This document shows, piece after piece, positions 33,872 through 44,812 of a stretch of DNA of 59,841 nt. Position 1 is the first letter of the stretch, and the number at the start of each line of letters is the position of its first letter. Source of the DNA: Syntrophales bacterium (GTDB taxonomy: Bacteria; Desulfobacterota; Syntrophia; Syntrophales; UBA5619); the NCBI GenBank assembly GCA_030654195.1, contig JAURXV010000057.1, positions 1 through 59,841 on the forward strand, in the 5' to 3' direction. Position numbers and translations under genes: made by a program. The notes under the pieces were generated by a model. That model made no database searches. It was not told where the DNA came from and saw nothing but the letters and a program-made list of their open reading frames with translations.

Positions 33872-34783
33872 ATGAATGTGCAATGCGATTCGAATAACAG
33901 GTTGAATCAGCCCGCCTTCGGCGAGGCCCTCTTTGACCTTGTCCGCCGGACGGCCTGTGAACTGCCCGAGGATGTGGAGGCGGCCCTGAAGCGGGCCCAT
34001 GATGACGAGGCGCCGGAGTCGACGGCGCGGGTTATTCTTGCGACGTTTCTGGAAAACATGGCCCTGGCCAGGGAAAAGCAGGTTCCACTGTGCCAGGATA
34101 CGGGGATGCCCATGTTTTTCATCCACCACCCCCCGGGTCTCTCCCTCCGGGTGATGCGCAGGGTATGCGAGGAGGCCGTGGCGCGGGCGACGCGGGAGCA
34201 GTATCTGCGGCACAACGCTGTCGATCCCCTGACCGGCGTGAACAGCGGAAACAATGTGGGCAAAGGGTTTCCAGCGGTCTTCTTCGAGGAGGGGGATGAT
34301 GAAGCGGTCGAAGTGGCCCTGATGCTCAAGGGCGGCGGCAGTGAGAATGTGGGGCGTCAGTACAGCCTGCCGGACGACGCCCTGAAGGCGGGACGCGATC
34401 TGGAGGGAGTTCGGCGCGTGGTCCTGGGCGCCGTCCGCCGGGCGGAAGGAAAGGGCTGTCCGCCGGGGATCCTGGGGATCTGCATCGGCGGCGACCGGGG
34501 CTCGGGCTATCTCCATTCCAAGCACCAGCTCCTGCGCCCCTTGGGAGACGTGAATCCCGATCCCGCCCTGGCGGCACTGGAGGAGCGGATTCTCCGGGAG
34601 GCCAACACCTTAGGGATCGGCCCCCTCGGCCTCGGGGGGAAAACGACCCTGCTGGGGGTCAAGATCGGCGCACTCCACCGTGTTCCCGCCTGTTACTTTG
34701 TCACCGTGACGTACATGTGCTGGGAACACCGCCGGCGGGCCATCCGGATCGAATCCGACGGCGCCTATCGTTTTATCGGATGA
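33872..34783 (+). CDS. Class I fumarase / L(+)-tartrate dehydratase alpha subunit
   Basis: 303 residues from ATG 33872, with GGAGAG upstream. The N-terminal catalytic domain of the [4Fe-4S] hydro-lyases: cluster Cys in VPLCQDTGMPMF, GICIGGDRGSGY and TYMCWEHRR. Signatures NNVGKGFPAVFFEE and LMLKGGGSENVG agree with TtdA/FumA-type alpha subunits. Removes water from tartrate or malate. A separate beta subunit follows directly, as in the two-gene type. Context favours tartrate dehydratase, but fumarate hydratase remains possible. Confidence 0.88.
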   Translation: MNVQCDSNNRLNQPAFGEALFDLVRRTACELPEDVEAALKRAHDDEAPESTARVILATFLENMALAREKQVPLCQDTGMPMFFIHHPPGLSLRVMRRVCEEAVARATREQYLRHNAVDPLTGVNSGNNVGKGFPAVFFEEGDDEAVEVALMLKGGGSENVGRQYSLPDDALKAGRDLEGVRRVVLGAVRRAEGKGCPPGILGICIGGDRGSGYLHSKHQLLRPLGDVNPDPALAALEERILREANTLGIGPLGLGGKTTLLGVKIGALHRVPACYFVTVTYMCWEHRRRAIRIESDGAYRFIG

Positions 34784-34791
34784 GGCTAACA

Positions 34792-35427
34792 ATGATGAGA
34801 GAGTTGACCATTCCCATTACCGAAGAACAGATCCTGGAACTCCATGCCGGCGACGCCGTGGCGATTTCCGGGATCGCGACGACGGGCCGGGATGCGGCCC
34901 ACAAATACCTGGTGGATCGCCTCATCGAGGGGCAGAAACCCCTGTCGACGGAGGATCAGCGGATCTTCAACGAGCTGAAGAAGATCTACCGGGGCGGGGC
35001 GATTTACCACAGCGGCCCGATTCTCCGAAACGACGCGGGGCGATGGAGCATCGTCTCCTCCGGGCCGACGACGAGCATCCGCGACGAAATATACGAGGAC
35101 AAGGTCATCGCTGCCTTCGGCCTACGGGTGGTGATCGGCAAGGGTGGCATGGGTCCGCGGACGCTCGCCGCCTGCAAGGCCCACAAGGCCGTCTATGTCC
35201 ACGGCATGGGTGGAGCCGGTGTCACCAACGCCCGGGCCATGGTCGAGGTTCTGGACGTGTTCAAGAAGGAGGAGTTCGGTCTGCCCGAGGCCTTCTGGAA
35301 GATCCGGTTGGACCGTTTTCCGGGGATCGTCACGATGGATGCCCACGGTCGGAGTCTCCACGAGGAGTTGGGGAAGGCGTTCGATGAACGCCTGGCAAAA
35401 CTTCTGCGCGGTGAATCAGGAGGCTGA
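34792..35427 (+). CDS. Class I fumarase / L(+)-tartrate dehydratase beta subunit
   Basis: About 211 residues. Starts possible at 34780 (overlapping the alpha stop), 34792 or 34795; 34792 has GAGG at good distance. Contains IYHSGPILRND, SSGPTTSIRDEIYED and VIGKGGMGPRT, the fumarase C-terminal (swivel) domain motifs that complete the active site of the alpha subunit. Normal length for TtdB-like proteins. Last gene of the hydroxyacid module. Confidence 0.88.
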   Translation: MMRELTIPITEEQILELHAGDAVAISGIATTGRDAAHKYLVDRLIEGQKPLSTEDQRIFNELKKIYRGGAIYHSGPILRNDAGRWSIVSSGPTTSIRDEIYEDKVIAAFGLRVVIGKGGMGPRTLAACKAHKAVYVHGMGGAGVTNARAMVEVLDVFKKEEFGLPEAFWKIRLDRFPGIVTMDAHGRSLHEELGKAFDERLAKLLRGESGG

Positions 35428-35490
35428 TGCAACGGGAGGCAGAGCCGCCAACGTGATTTGGAAACCCCGATCGGACGGACCATCACGCTC

Positions 35491-36360
35491 ATGACTGCAA
35501 CCCGGTTCGCACAAAACACCCTCGATCCCGCCGTAGAGATCCTCTCCTCTCCACGCCCGCTGGTGATCGGCCACCGCGGTTGTGGGGCTGTCGCTCCGGA
35601 GAACACGATTCCCTCGTTCGAGCTCGCGCTCACCGCGGGTGCAGATCTCGTTGAGTTGGATTATCATCACACCAAAGACGGCGTACCGGTGGTGATCCAC
35701 GACTTCACACTGGACCGCACGACCGACGCAAAGAGACTCTGGGGCGGGTCCGGGCTGAATGTCGCCAACCGCACAGCCGAGGAACTGCGTGCGCTTGACG
35801 CGGGCGGGTGGTTTGCGTCACACTATGCAGGCGCCCGGCTGCCAACCCTCGTGGAAGCGTTGGAGGTCATTCAGGCGCAAGGGATGGCGCTCATTGAGCG
35901 CAAGGGCGGTCAACCGGCCACGATCCTGCGCCTTATCCGCGAGAAGGGCTGGGTCAACCGCCTTATCGTGCAGTCCTTCGATTGGGAGTACCTGAGCGCC
36001 TTCCATGAGTTGGAGCCGCGGCAGGTTCTCGGCGCGCTGGGGCCGCCCAAGACGTTGGCCGACGGCCGCAACGCGACAAAATATTCCGGGACGCTCAGTG
36101 GCCGGTGGATCGACGAACTCGAAAAGACCGGCGCACGCATCGCGGTCTGGAACAAGGCCGTCAGCAGGAAGTCGGTCCGCCTATCTCATGATCGCGGGTT
36201 CAAGGTATGGGTCTATACGGTGAACGATTCGGCGCTGGCAAACAAGCTGTTGGATAGGGGCGTAGACGGCATCATCACTGACAATGCTGCACGGATGTTT
36301 CGAACGCTGGTTCATAGAAATCACGCAATGAGCAAAGGTGCGGACTCCCGGATTTTTTGA
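35491..36360 (+). CDS. Glycerophosphodiester phosphodiesterase
   Basis: 289 residues from ATG 35491 (a TTG at 35458 is an alternative). The GDPD barrel motifs are plain: IGHRGCGAVAPENTIPSFE (catalytic His, metal Glu), ADLVELDYHHTKDGVPVVIH (E.D metal ligands, catalytic His) and DRTTD. C-terminal VWVYTVND and GVDGIITD complete the family pattern. It releases glycerol 3-phosphate from deacylated phospholipids, which glpABC could oxidise. No signal peptide, so likely cytoplasmic. Confidence 0.9.
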   Translation: MTATRFAQNTLDPAVEILSSPRPLVIGHRGCGAVAPENTIPSFELALTAGADLVELDYHHTKDGVPVVIHDFTLDRTTDAKRLWGGSGLNVANRTAEELRALDAGGWFASHYAGARLPTLVEALEVIQAQGMALIERKGGQPATILRLIREKGWVNRLIVQSFDWEYLSAFHELEPRQVLGALGPPKTLADGRNATKYSGTLSGRWIDELEKTGARIAVWNKAVSRKSVRLSHDRGFKVWVYTVNDSALANKLLDRGVDGIITDNAARMFRTLVHRNHAMSKGADSRIF

Positions 36361-36407
36361 ACGTCTGTCCGCCGTTTCCGTATATCGAGGGGTCAGGGGA
36401 GAGTATC

Positions 36408-37637
36408 ATGATCACGATCAACAGCTTTCTGCACCGTGAGGTTCTGAACGATATCATCCGCCGCTGGATGTACGATGAGGCGCGCCCGTCGGACGCGGAG
36501 CTCATCACGCGGCTGGTCCATTTCAACCATATCTTCGTTGCCCGCTACCTCGAACTCTTTGCCGGATGGATCTTCCGGGGGCTTCATCCGGGCGACCTCT
36601 CTTCCCGTTCGGTCCAGATCAAGGGTGAACTGAAAGACGCCCTCGTTAAGGATCCCCCCAGCCATAATGAGCGGATCGACGAACTGATCCGGGATTACCA
36701 CCGGAACCCCGGGCGCTTCTACCGGGAGACACCTTTTCACGGAACGCTTTATTTCACCCGGCGCAACGGGTTTTCGGCCTATGTCGGATCGAGCCGGATC
36801 AAACGCGTCCGGCGGCTTGCGGAGAAGTCGGCCCGCCGGATCATCGACCGGATCTTCGACACGATCAAAAGGCATGCCGAAACCCTGGCGGATGAGCGGG
36901 CGCGTCTCCTCGGCATCCCGCGGGAGCGGCTCCTGACGACGCCCGCGGACATGACGGAGGAGTTCCTGAGGGCGGAAAACCGGCTGTTGGACGATCTGCG
37001 CGCCAAAAGGCCGATTGCAGGTGACGGAGAGAGCCTGATGATCAACGACGTCGCCGGCATGAAGATTATCCAGGAGGCGCCGGAACAACGGAAGCTGATG
37101 ACGCTTCTCGGCCAAATACCGGGCTGTGAGGTTGTCGAAGGGGAGGTCCATGCGGGCAAATACAGTGCCACGAATCTGATCGTCCGCTTCCGGCCTCCCC
37201 GGGAGGAGATCCTGGCGCGTCCTCTCGGTCCGGGGATCCTGCATATCATGCAGGCGCGCGGTTTTTCCCCCTACGAAGCGAACCGGTCCTTTGCCGAATT
37301 CGTCCGTTCGGGGGAAGATGATGTGCTGGTGGAGATCATCGTCTCCAGCTACCAGGAGATGCTGGAAAGTGAGATCGGACTCAGCATCCACGAGGACCGG
37401 ATTATCGAGCAGAGGCTCTGCCAGCAGTACCGAGGGCCGCTCGCCCGGAACATTCAGTGCCTGCTGGAATACATTTTCGTCTTTCCCGCTTCTCATCGGC
37501 GGGAACTGGGCGAGTTGCCGATCAAGATCTGGAACCGTTACCTGCCGGACTACTTTGACGAGATCCTGAAGCGGCTGTTCCGCATTCCACCGGACAATTT
37601 TCTCGATAGCTTCACAGCGAAGCGTTGCCGGGATTAA
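36408..37637 (+). CDS. Unknown protein with possible RelA/SpoT-like nucleotidyltransferase region
   Basis: 409 residues from ATG 36408 (AGGGGAG upstream). An all-helical N-terminal half of no recognised family. In the second half, LMINDVAGMKII, AGKYSATNLIVRF and VLVEIIVSS followed by SEIGLSIHEDRI parallel in order and spacing the 'DL.GIR', 'GY.S.H' and 'EIQIR ... AE.GIA.H' elements of the RelA/SpoT synthetase fold. If real, this is a divergent (p)ppGpp-like or other nucleotide pyrophosphate/nucleotidyl enzyme, possibly inactive since several positions differ. No operon partner. Confidence 0.55.
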   Translation: MITINSFLHREVLNDIIRRWMYDEARPSDAELITRLVHFNHIFVARYLELFAGWIFRGLHPGDLSSRSVQIKGELKDALVKDPPSHNERIDELIRDYHRNPGRFYRETPFHGTLYFTRRNGFSAYVGSSRIKRVRRLAEKSARRIIDRIFDTIKRHAETLADERARLLGIPRERLLTTPADMTEEFLRAENRLLDDLRAKRPIAGDGESLMINDVAGMKIIQEAPEQRKLMTLLGQIPGCEVVEGEVHAGKYSATNLIVRFRPPREEILARPLGPGILHIMQARGFSPYEANRSFAEFVRSGEDDVLVEIIVSSYQEMLESEIGLSIHEDRIIEQRLCQQYRGPLARNIQCLLEYIFVFPASHRRELGELPIKIWNRYLPDYFDEILKRLFRIPPDNFLDSFTAKRCRD

Positions 37638-37662
37638 TCTCATGCCCTACTTTGGGGAGCGC

Positions 37663-38547
37663 TCACCCCCGAAGAGGATCTTCCCGGACCATCCGGAATC
37701 CCTCGTCCAGCAACCTTTCCGCCTCTTTTGCCCGGATCGCGGGGGTTTTTGCCCCCATGACGACGGCGATCAGGCGGATGTTCCCGCGTTTCGCCGTGGC
37801 CACGATGTGGTATCCTCCCTTGGCGACCCAGCCGGTCTTCAGACCGTCCGCATTGGGGTAGTGCCGCAGGAGGCTGTTCCGGTTCCGCTGGGTGATTTCG
37901 CGGTAGGTGTAGTACTGCTGGGAGTGGAGATCCAGGGATTCGGGAAATCGCTGGATATAGTCGCAGGTCAGGATCAGCATGTCCCGCGCCGTCGTGAACT
38001 GGCCCCTGGCGGGGAGGCCGTTGGGGTTTTTGAAAAAACTGCGGGTCATGCCGAGATCGCGGGCCTTCCGGTTCATCCGTTCCACGAACCCCTCGACATT
38101 GCCTCCAATGTATTCGGCGACGGCCACGGAGGCGTCATTGGCGGAAACCACGGCCATGCCTTTGAGCAACTCATCGAGGGGGATCTCGCTCCCGGCCTGG
38201 ATGAACATCTTCGATCCGCCCGTCCGCCCGGCCTTCCGGCTGATCTTCACCAGGTCCGAGGGGTGGACCTTGCCGTCGCGGATGGCCTCGTCTGCGAGGT
38301 AGAGAGAGAGGACCTTGGTTATGGATGCGGGCGGAAGCGGGTCGTCGGCATTGCGGGCGTAAAGCACCCGGCCGGTCGTCATATCCATCAGGATGGCCGA
38401 ATGGACGGAAAGTTTGCGGGCCCCGTGCGCCGAAAGATTCGACGCGAGCAGGAGGATCAGCAGGATTGCGAAGGGAACAATGATTCTCTTTGCGATCGTT
38501 CTCCCTCCTCTTGCCATGCGGGATGGTTTGGAACCGAAGGAAACCAT
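37663..38547 (-). CDS. dacA: D-alanyl-D-alanine carboxypeptidase (PBP5/6-like)
   Basis: 294 residues. N-terminal signal/anchor at about 20-41, then the penicillin-binding fold: PASITKV with Ser75 and Lys78 (SxxK), SANDAS (SxN), and the LKTGW box (KTG). Removes the terminal D-Ala from peptidoglycan peptides. It is shorter than E. coli PBP5 and lacks the C-terminal amphipathic anchor domain, like many DacF-type enzymes. It starts four bases after the stop of a Tim44-like relic, so it may once have been co-expressed with it. Confidence 0.9.
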   Translation of the reverse strand: MVSFGSKPSRMARGGRTIAKRIIVPFAILLILLLASNLSAHGARKLSVHSAILMDMTTGRVLYARNADDPLPPASITKVLSLYLADEAIRDGKVHPSDLVKISRKAGRTGGSKMFIQAGSEIPLDELLKGMAVVSANDASVAVAEYIGGNVEGFVERMNRKARDLGMTRSFFKNPNGLPARGQFTTARDMLILTCDYIQRFPESLDLHSQQYYTYREITQRNRNSLLRHYPNADGLKTGWVAKGGYHIVATAKRGNIRLIAVVMGAKTPAIRAKEAERLLDEGFRMVREDPLRG

Positions 38548-38551
38548 CCGA

Positions 38552-38833
38552 TTATTCCGCCTGGTGGATGGCGGAAAGCTTCCAGGGATGATCCCCCACG
38601 GGACGGGTGAAGGTCCAGTACTCCTGAAATTTCACCGGCTCCGTCCGGCTTCCGGAGACCTGTTTCCACGTCGCTTTCACGCGTCTCCGGCTCATATGCG
38701 GTCATCGGCGCCGTCGTCTGCCCATGGATCTTCCGCCGCCGGCCCGCGCCCAGGCGTCGATCTCCAGTACGGACAACAGAAAAAACAGCGAAAAAAGAAC
38801 AAGGCCGCAGTTGACCCAACGGTTAGCAAGCAT
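38552..38833 (-). pseudogene. Tim44-like domain protein with large internal deletion
   Basis: From ATG 38833 (GAGGAG upstream) the frame gives a signal peptide (ANRWVNCGLVLFSLFFLL) and ARAGGGRSMGRRRRR, then a stop. In the same frame beyond it: VKATWKQVSGSRTEPVKFQE and YWTFTRPVGDHPWKLSAIHQ. Both ends match bacterial Tim44/MBA1-type proteins (secreted, Gly/Arg-rich N-terminus; C-terminal lipid-binding domain), but the 200 or so residues between are gone. Intact promoter and ribosome site remain, so the gene was recently inactivated by deletion. Confidence 0.7.
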
Positions 38834-38861
38834 CGTTTTCTCCTCGTGACATTTTATCGGA

Positions 38862-38890
38862 AGACTAACGGCAGAACGCGCGCTTGTCAA
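38862..38890 (-). promoter_or_regulatory. Promoter of the Tim44-like relic (and possibly dacA)
   Basis: Reverse strand TTGACA (38890-38885), 17-base spacer, TAGTCT (38867-38862); about 30 bases before the relic's start. Confidence 0.55.
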
Positions 38891-38920
38891 CATCTTTTTG
38901 GCATATCTTCCAGTTGCTGC

Positions 38921-38949
38921 TGGATATCTGCTTTTCCTTCCTGTATAAT
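38921..38949 (+). promoter_or_regulatory. Promoter of the GAF-gap-regulator operon
   Basis: TGGATA (38921-38926), 17-base spacer, perfect TATAAT (38944-38949). It predicts a leader of about 195 bases before the GAF gene. Confidence 0.45.
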
Positions 38950-38960
38950 CCGTCACCATC

Positions 38961-39094
38961 ACGCGGCGGAAGTTGCCGCGTCAAACACCCCTTCCGAGGG
39001 GAAGAGGAGGCACAAGACCTTAGGTGTGTCGGGGTTTAAAAGGAGCTTCAGCGGCGGGGTCATGCCGCAAGCCCGGAGAATCCGGTCCGGCGGC
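38961..39094 (+). other. Structured 5' leader RNA of unknown class
   Basis: Successive hairpins: ACGCGGC/GCCGCGT (38961-38967 with 38975-38981), CCCCT-TCCG-AGGGG (38988-39001), and CCGGA-GAA-TCCGG (39073-39085) enclosed by GCCGC/GCGGC (39064-39068 with 39090-39094). No known riboswitch consensus was recognised. It lies between a TATAAT promoter and a GAF sensor gene. Confidence 0.35.
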
Positions 39095-39150
39095 AATCTA
39101 ATTCCAAATGCGGACAATCGTGTGGGAACAGGTAATCAGGAGGTGAAGCC

Positions 39151-39714
39151 ATGAAAGGGAAGGATGTCGATTATTTCGTTGCCCTGTACGATGTGGCGAA
39201 GGTGATCAATGCCTCCCTGGATCCGTTAAAGGTCCTGGAGAAGATCGTGCAGTGCGTGGTCAAGGCCATGAATGTCAAGGCCGGCAGCATCCGGCTCCTC
39301 GACTCCCGGAAGCGGATGCTGGTGTTGGGGGCGGCGAGCGGCCTGTCCAAGGGGTATGTCCGCAAGGGCCCCATCCTGATCGAGGAGAGTGGTCTCGATC
39401 GCAAGGTGCTCAAGGGCCGGTCCATCTGGCTGGAGAACGCGCAGACGGCCAAGGATTTCCAGTATGGCGCCATGGCGAAGGCGGAGGGGATCAAGTCCGT
39501 CCTTGTCGTGCCGCTCATGCTGGAAAGGAAGGCGATCGGCGTCCTGCGCGTCTACGCGGACCGGATCCGGAAATTCCATGTTGAAGAGCTCAAGTTCATG
39601 AAAGCGGTGGCTAACCTGAGCGCAATCGCCCTCGACAACGCCCGCATGCACGAAACGCTCCAGACCCGCTGCGATCTGATGGCGGCGCACAAATACCGCA
39701 TCGATGACAATTGA
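39151..39714 (+). CDS. GAF domain protein
   Basis: 187 residues, AGGAGGTG 8 bases before the ATG. One GAF domain fills almost the whole protein (about 10-165): ASLDPLKVLEKIVQCVVKAM, AGSIRLLDSRKRML, VLVVPLMLERKAIGVLRVYA and a final helix AVANLSAIALDNARM. Stand-alone GAF proteins bind small ligands or hold a redox/light cofactor; no output domain is fused. It is followed after 12 bases by gap and then the NtrC-type regulator, so it may act as the ligand sensor for that regulator or for GAPDH. That link is inference. Confidence 0.85.
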   Translation: MKGKDVDYFVALYDVAKVINASLDPLKVLEKIVQCVVKAMNVKAGSIRLLDSRKRMLVLGAASGLSKGYVRKGPILIEESGLDRKVLKGRSIWLENAQTAKDFQYGAMAKAEGIKSVLVVPLMLERKAIGVLRVYADRIRKFHVEELKFMKAVANLSAIALDNARMHETLQTRCDLMAAHKYRIDDN

Positions 39715-42057
<2,343 letters not shown>

Positions 42058-42061
<4 letters not shown>

Positions 42062-43566
42062 GCCGTTTCAGCAGCCGCGGGGAAGAAAAGGACGACCTTC
42101 GTTCCTTCGCCCGGAGCGCTTTGGATCTCCATCCGCCCCCCATGCATCTTGACGATATCCTGGACGATGGCCAGTCCCAACCCCCGCATGCCCTCCTCCT
42201 GGTGGGTGCTGAAGAACGGCTCGCAGATCCTCTCCATCAGCTCCGGCGGGATCCCTTTTCCGGTGTCGGCGACGGAGATGGAGACCTCTCCCCGGTCCGG
42301 TTCCGCCGTGGTGGAAACGGTGATCCGGCCCCCGGCCGGCATCGCCTCGAGGGCATTCTGGATCAAGTTGAACAGGGCGGTTTGGACGCGGTAACGGTCC
42401 GCATGGATGCCCGGTAACGTCTTGTCGAAATCGACCTGGAGTTCGATTCCCGCCTTGCGCATGAGGGGTTCCACGAGCGAGAGGGTCTCATTCAAAAGCC
42501 CCTGGACGGTGACGGTCTCGAAATGGGCCTCGGGCGGGCGGGTCGCGCGCCGGACGTTCTGGATGACGGTATTGAGACGCTGGGTCTGCTGGACGATGAG
42601 CTCCAATTTGCGGGCGACGTCCGGCGGCCAATTTCCCCTCTCCTGAAGAAGGCTCGCAAGACCCGCGATGGAATGGAGCGGCGTTCCGAGGTCGTGGGCG
42701 AGGGTCGCGGTCAGGTATCCCATCGCGGTGAGCTGCTGGAGCTGGTTGACCTGCTTCTGGAGCTCAACCGCCTTGCGGGTCGCCTCGCGGACGCGATCCT
42801 CGAGGCTCCGGGTCAGCTCCTGATTTCTCATCAGAACCTGTTCAATTTCATCGGCCATCGAATTGAAATGTTCGGCCAGATGTCCCCATTCATCACGGCG
42901 GACGATCGGAATCCGCTTCACGTATTGCCCGGTCTGGAACGCGTCGATCGTACGGATAATGACGCTGAGCGGCCGGGCGATGAGCCACCGGTAACTCGCC
43001 GCGAGGACGAGCAGGATAATGACGAGGAGCCAAACGGTGCTGATGACGAGCAGGCGCTGCGCCCGGGAGAGGATTTCCACATTGGCCCGGCTGAAGTTGA
43101 TCACCCCCACGACGAACTGCGTGTTCTTTGTTTTTTCGGATATGACCGGATAGAGGAGCCCCACGGCCGGCCCATCTTCCATCTGGAGGCGGACGTATTG
43201 AGGCTTGCGGGACGCCGCCACCGAGCTGACCAGGCTCTCCGGCCACTCGTAGCGGACGCGGCTCGCCCCGGCGATGTATTCGATGTAATCGATATCGTAA
43301 TTGACGACGGTGAAGATGTCGATGCGGGCCAGACGGATATCGGTCTGGATCTGTTCTTTCAGGGCGGTGTCGAGCGTGGAGAGGCCCTGGCCGGTCGGGA
43401 AATGGATGTAATAGGTGCTGACCGTTTCGGCGACGCTGGAGAGGCGTTTCCCCTGCTGTTCGACCAGAATCTGGTCCAGCGCACGGATCTGGACCCAGCC
43501 CCAGACGGCCATCGTGACGACCAGCCCGAGGACCGTGAGAATCATCAGGCGTGTGCGGACGGTCAT
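42058..43566 (-). CDS. Sensor histidine kinase (HAMP, HisKA, HATPase_c)
   Basis: 502 residues. Membrane spans at about 8-28 and 172-195 enclose a periplasmic sensor of about 140 residues. A HAMP linker and coiled coil follow (the stretch of heptads near 245-275), then LTATLAHDLGTPLHSIAG with the phospho-accepting His, NLIQNALEAM (N box), VADTGKGIPPELMERI (G1) and GMRGLGLAIVQDIVKMHGG (G2). It almost certainly phosphorylates the neighbouring NtrC-type regulator, with which it is tail to tail. No PAS domain; the signal is unknown. Confidence 0.92.
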
Positions 43567-43723
43567 GGATCACTCCCCGGGGAATGGTTTCCGGAAGTCC
43601 GGTTGTCCCCGACCGTGATTATAGTGCAGGCCGGGGGGAAAATGCACGCAAATGATCGGCGAAAAAAAGGGGGTGCGGAGACCTCTCCGCACCCCGTACA
43701 TCTGTTCGATACCCGAAAAAGGA

Positions 43724-44038
43724 TTACTTCTTGGCGGGGGCCGGAACTTCCGCCTTCTTCTCTTCCTTCCCTTCCTTCTTCTCGGCCTTCTTCTCGGCCT
43801 TCTTCTCGACCTTCTTCTCGACCTTCTTCTCGACCTTCTTCTCGGCCTTCTTCTCGGCCTTCTTCTCGGCCTTCTTCACGACCTTCTTCTCAGCCTTCTT
43901 CACGTCCTTCTTCTCTGCCTTCGCGGGATCAGCCGCTTCTTTCTTCCCCTTCTCGACGGCGGGTGTCTGGGCGGCTGCGATTCCGGATGTGCAGAACAGG
44001 AAAACCAACGCGATTGTCCATACCATGAAACGTTTCAT
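43724..44038 (-). CDS. Secreted Lys/Glu-repeat low-complexity protein
   Basis: 104 residues. Signal peptide (KRFMVWTIALVFLFCTSGIA, then AAQ). The mature part is a run of KKAE, KKVE and KKVV tetrad repeats followed by EVPAPAKK. The DNA (43769-43920) shows the 12-base unit TTCTTCTCGGCC and variants in tandem, prone to expansion and contraction. Highly basic and helical; may bind nucleic acid, phospholipid or polyanions, or be an assembly scaffold, none of which is shown. The next gene upstream also has a signal peptide and a Lys/Ala/Pro-rich tail, suggesting a related pair. Confidence 0.75.
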   Translation of the reverse strand: MKRFMVWTIALVFLFCTSGIAAAQTPAVEKGKKEAADPAKAEKKDVKKAEKKVVKKAEKKAEKKAEKKVEKKVEKKVEKKAEKKAEKKEGKEEKKAEVPAPAKK

Positions 44039-44158
44039 CTTAACTTACCTCCTATTTCTATTTTTGTTTTTGTCAGTCCCCTTCCGATCCGCCGACAACC
44101 GGCGATCGCGGGAATCTGCCCACATTGGCCTTCATCCAATGAGCATGAAGGTTAAAAA

Positions 44159-44551
44159 CTACTTTGTTGCCGGAGCCGCCGAAGGGGCGACCGGTTTCAT
44201 CTCCTTTGGGAGTTCCTTCTTGGCCGCCTTCTTGACCGCTGTCTTCTGCGCCGGCGCCACCCGGATCAGCACGTTCCGACCATCCTTTTCAAGGTAGCTG
44301 ACCTTGACCGGATCACCCGCCGCGATATTGGGAAAGGGTTTCTCCAGGATGAATTCCATGATTTCCGCTTTGCCCTTCAACGTCCGTTTGATTTTCAGGC
44401 TCGTGCCGGATATCTCCAGCACCGTCCCGGCGGTGCTCATCTCCGGGATCCGTGGGGGTAGGGGCGGGGCGGACCGTGGTTTCTCCGCGGCAAATACGAG
44501 CGTGAAACAGAGAAGCATCAAGATTGCCGCCAATGTCAGAAAACGTCTCAT
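44159..44551 (-). CDS. Small exported protein with Lys/Pro-rich tail
   Basis: 130 residues: signal peptide (RRFLTLAAILMLLCFTLVFA), a short compact middle (GTVLEISGTSLKIKRTLKGK, then GDPVKVSYLEKDGRNVLIRV) with the alternating pattern of a small beta-barrel, and a tail KKAAKKELPKEMKPV. No named family recognised. It shares the basic low-complexity tail with the following gene and precedes it on the same strand. The gap upstream (44552-44812) shows no further gene. Confidence 0.7.
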   Translation of the reverse strand: MRRFLTLAAILMLLCFTLVFAAEKPRSAPPLPPRIPEMSTAGTVLEISGTSLKIKRTLKGKAEIMEFILEKPFPNIAAGDPVKVSYLEKDGRNVLIRVAPAQKTAVKKAAKKELPKEMKPVAPSAAPATK

Positions 44552-44812
44552 CCAACAACCCCTTCCTTCGCCCGGTTATCTTCCGGACGCTACCGTAAAA
44601 GCAATGTGCGTGCCAATAGTGAATAATCCGATCGTTATTGGAGAAACCGCTGTAATATCAGTCAAGATCATCGTTGGGTCGACCGGGCCTTCCCGTTTCC
44701 TCCGGAGGGGGGATTGTTGAGAACTTCCCCAATGGTTGGGGAATTGTTCATCAGATGCCTTCGGATCGGGTACGCAGGCTCTCTGCCCGCCGAGAGGTGA
44801 TGGACCTACATC

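Noticed and set aside
43769-43920. CRISPR array
   Set aside because: 12-base units are in-frame codon repeats without unique spacers; no cas genes in the window.
42523-44028. 501-codon forward frame over the histidine kinase and repeat gene
   Set aside because: Antisense to a well-supported kinase; its Ser/Pro/Arg repeat tail is the complement of the KKAE repeats.
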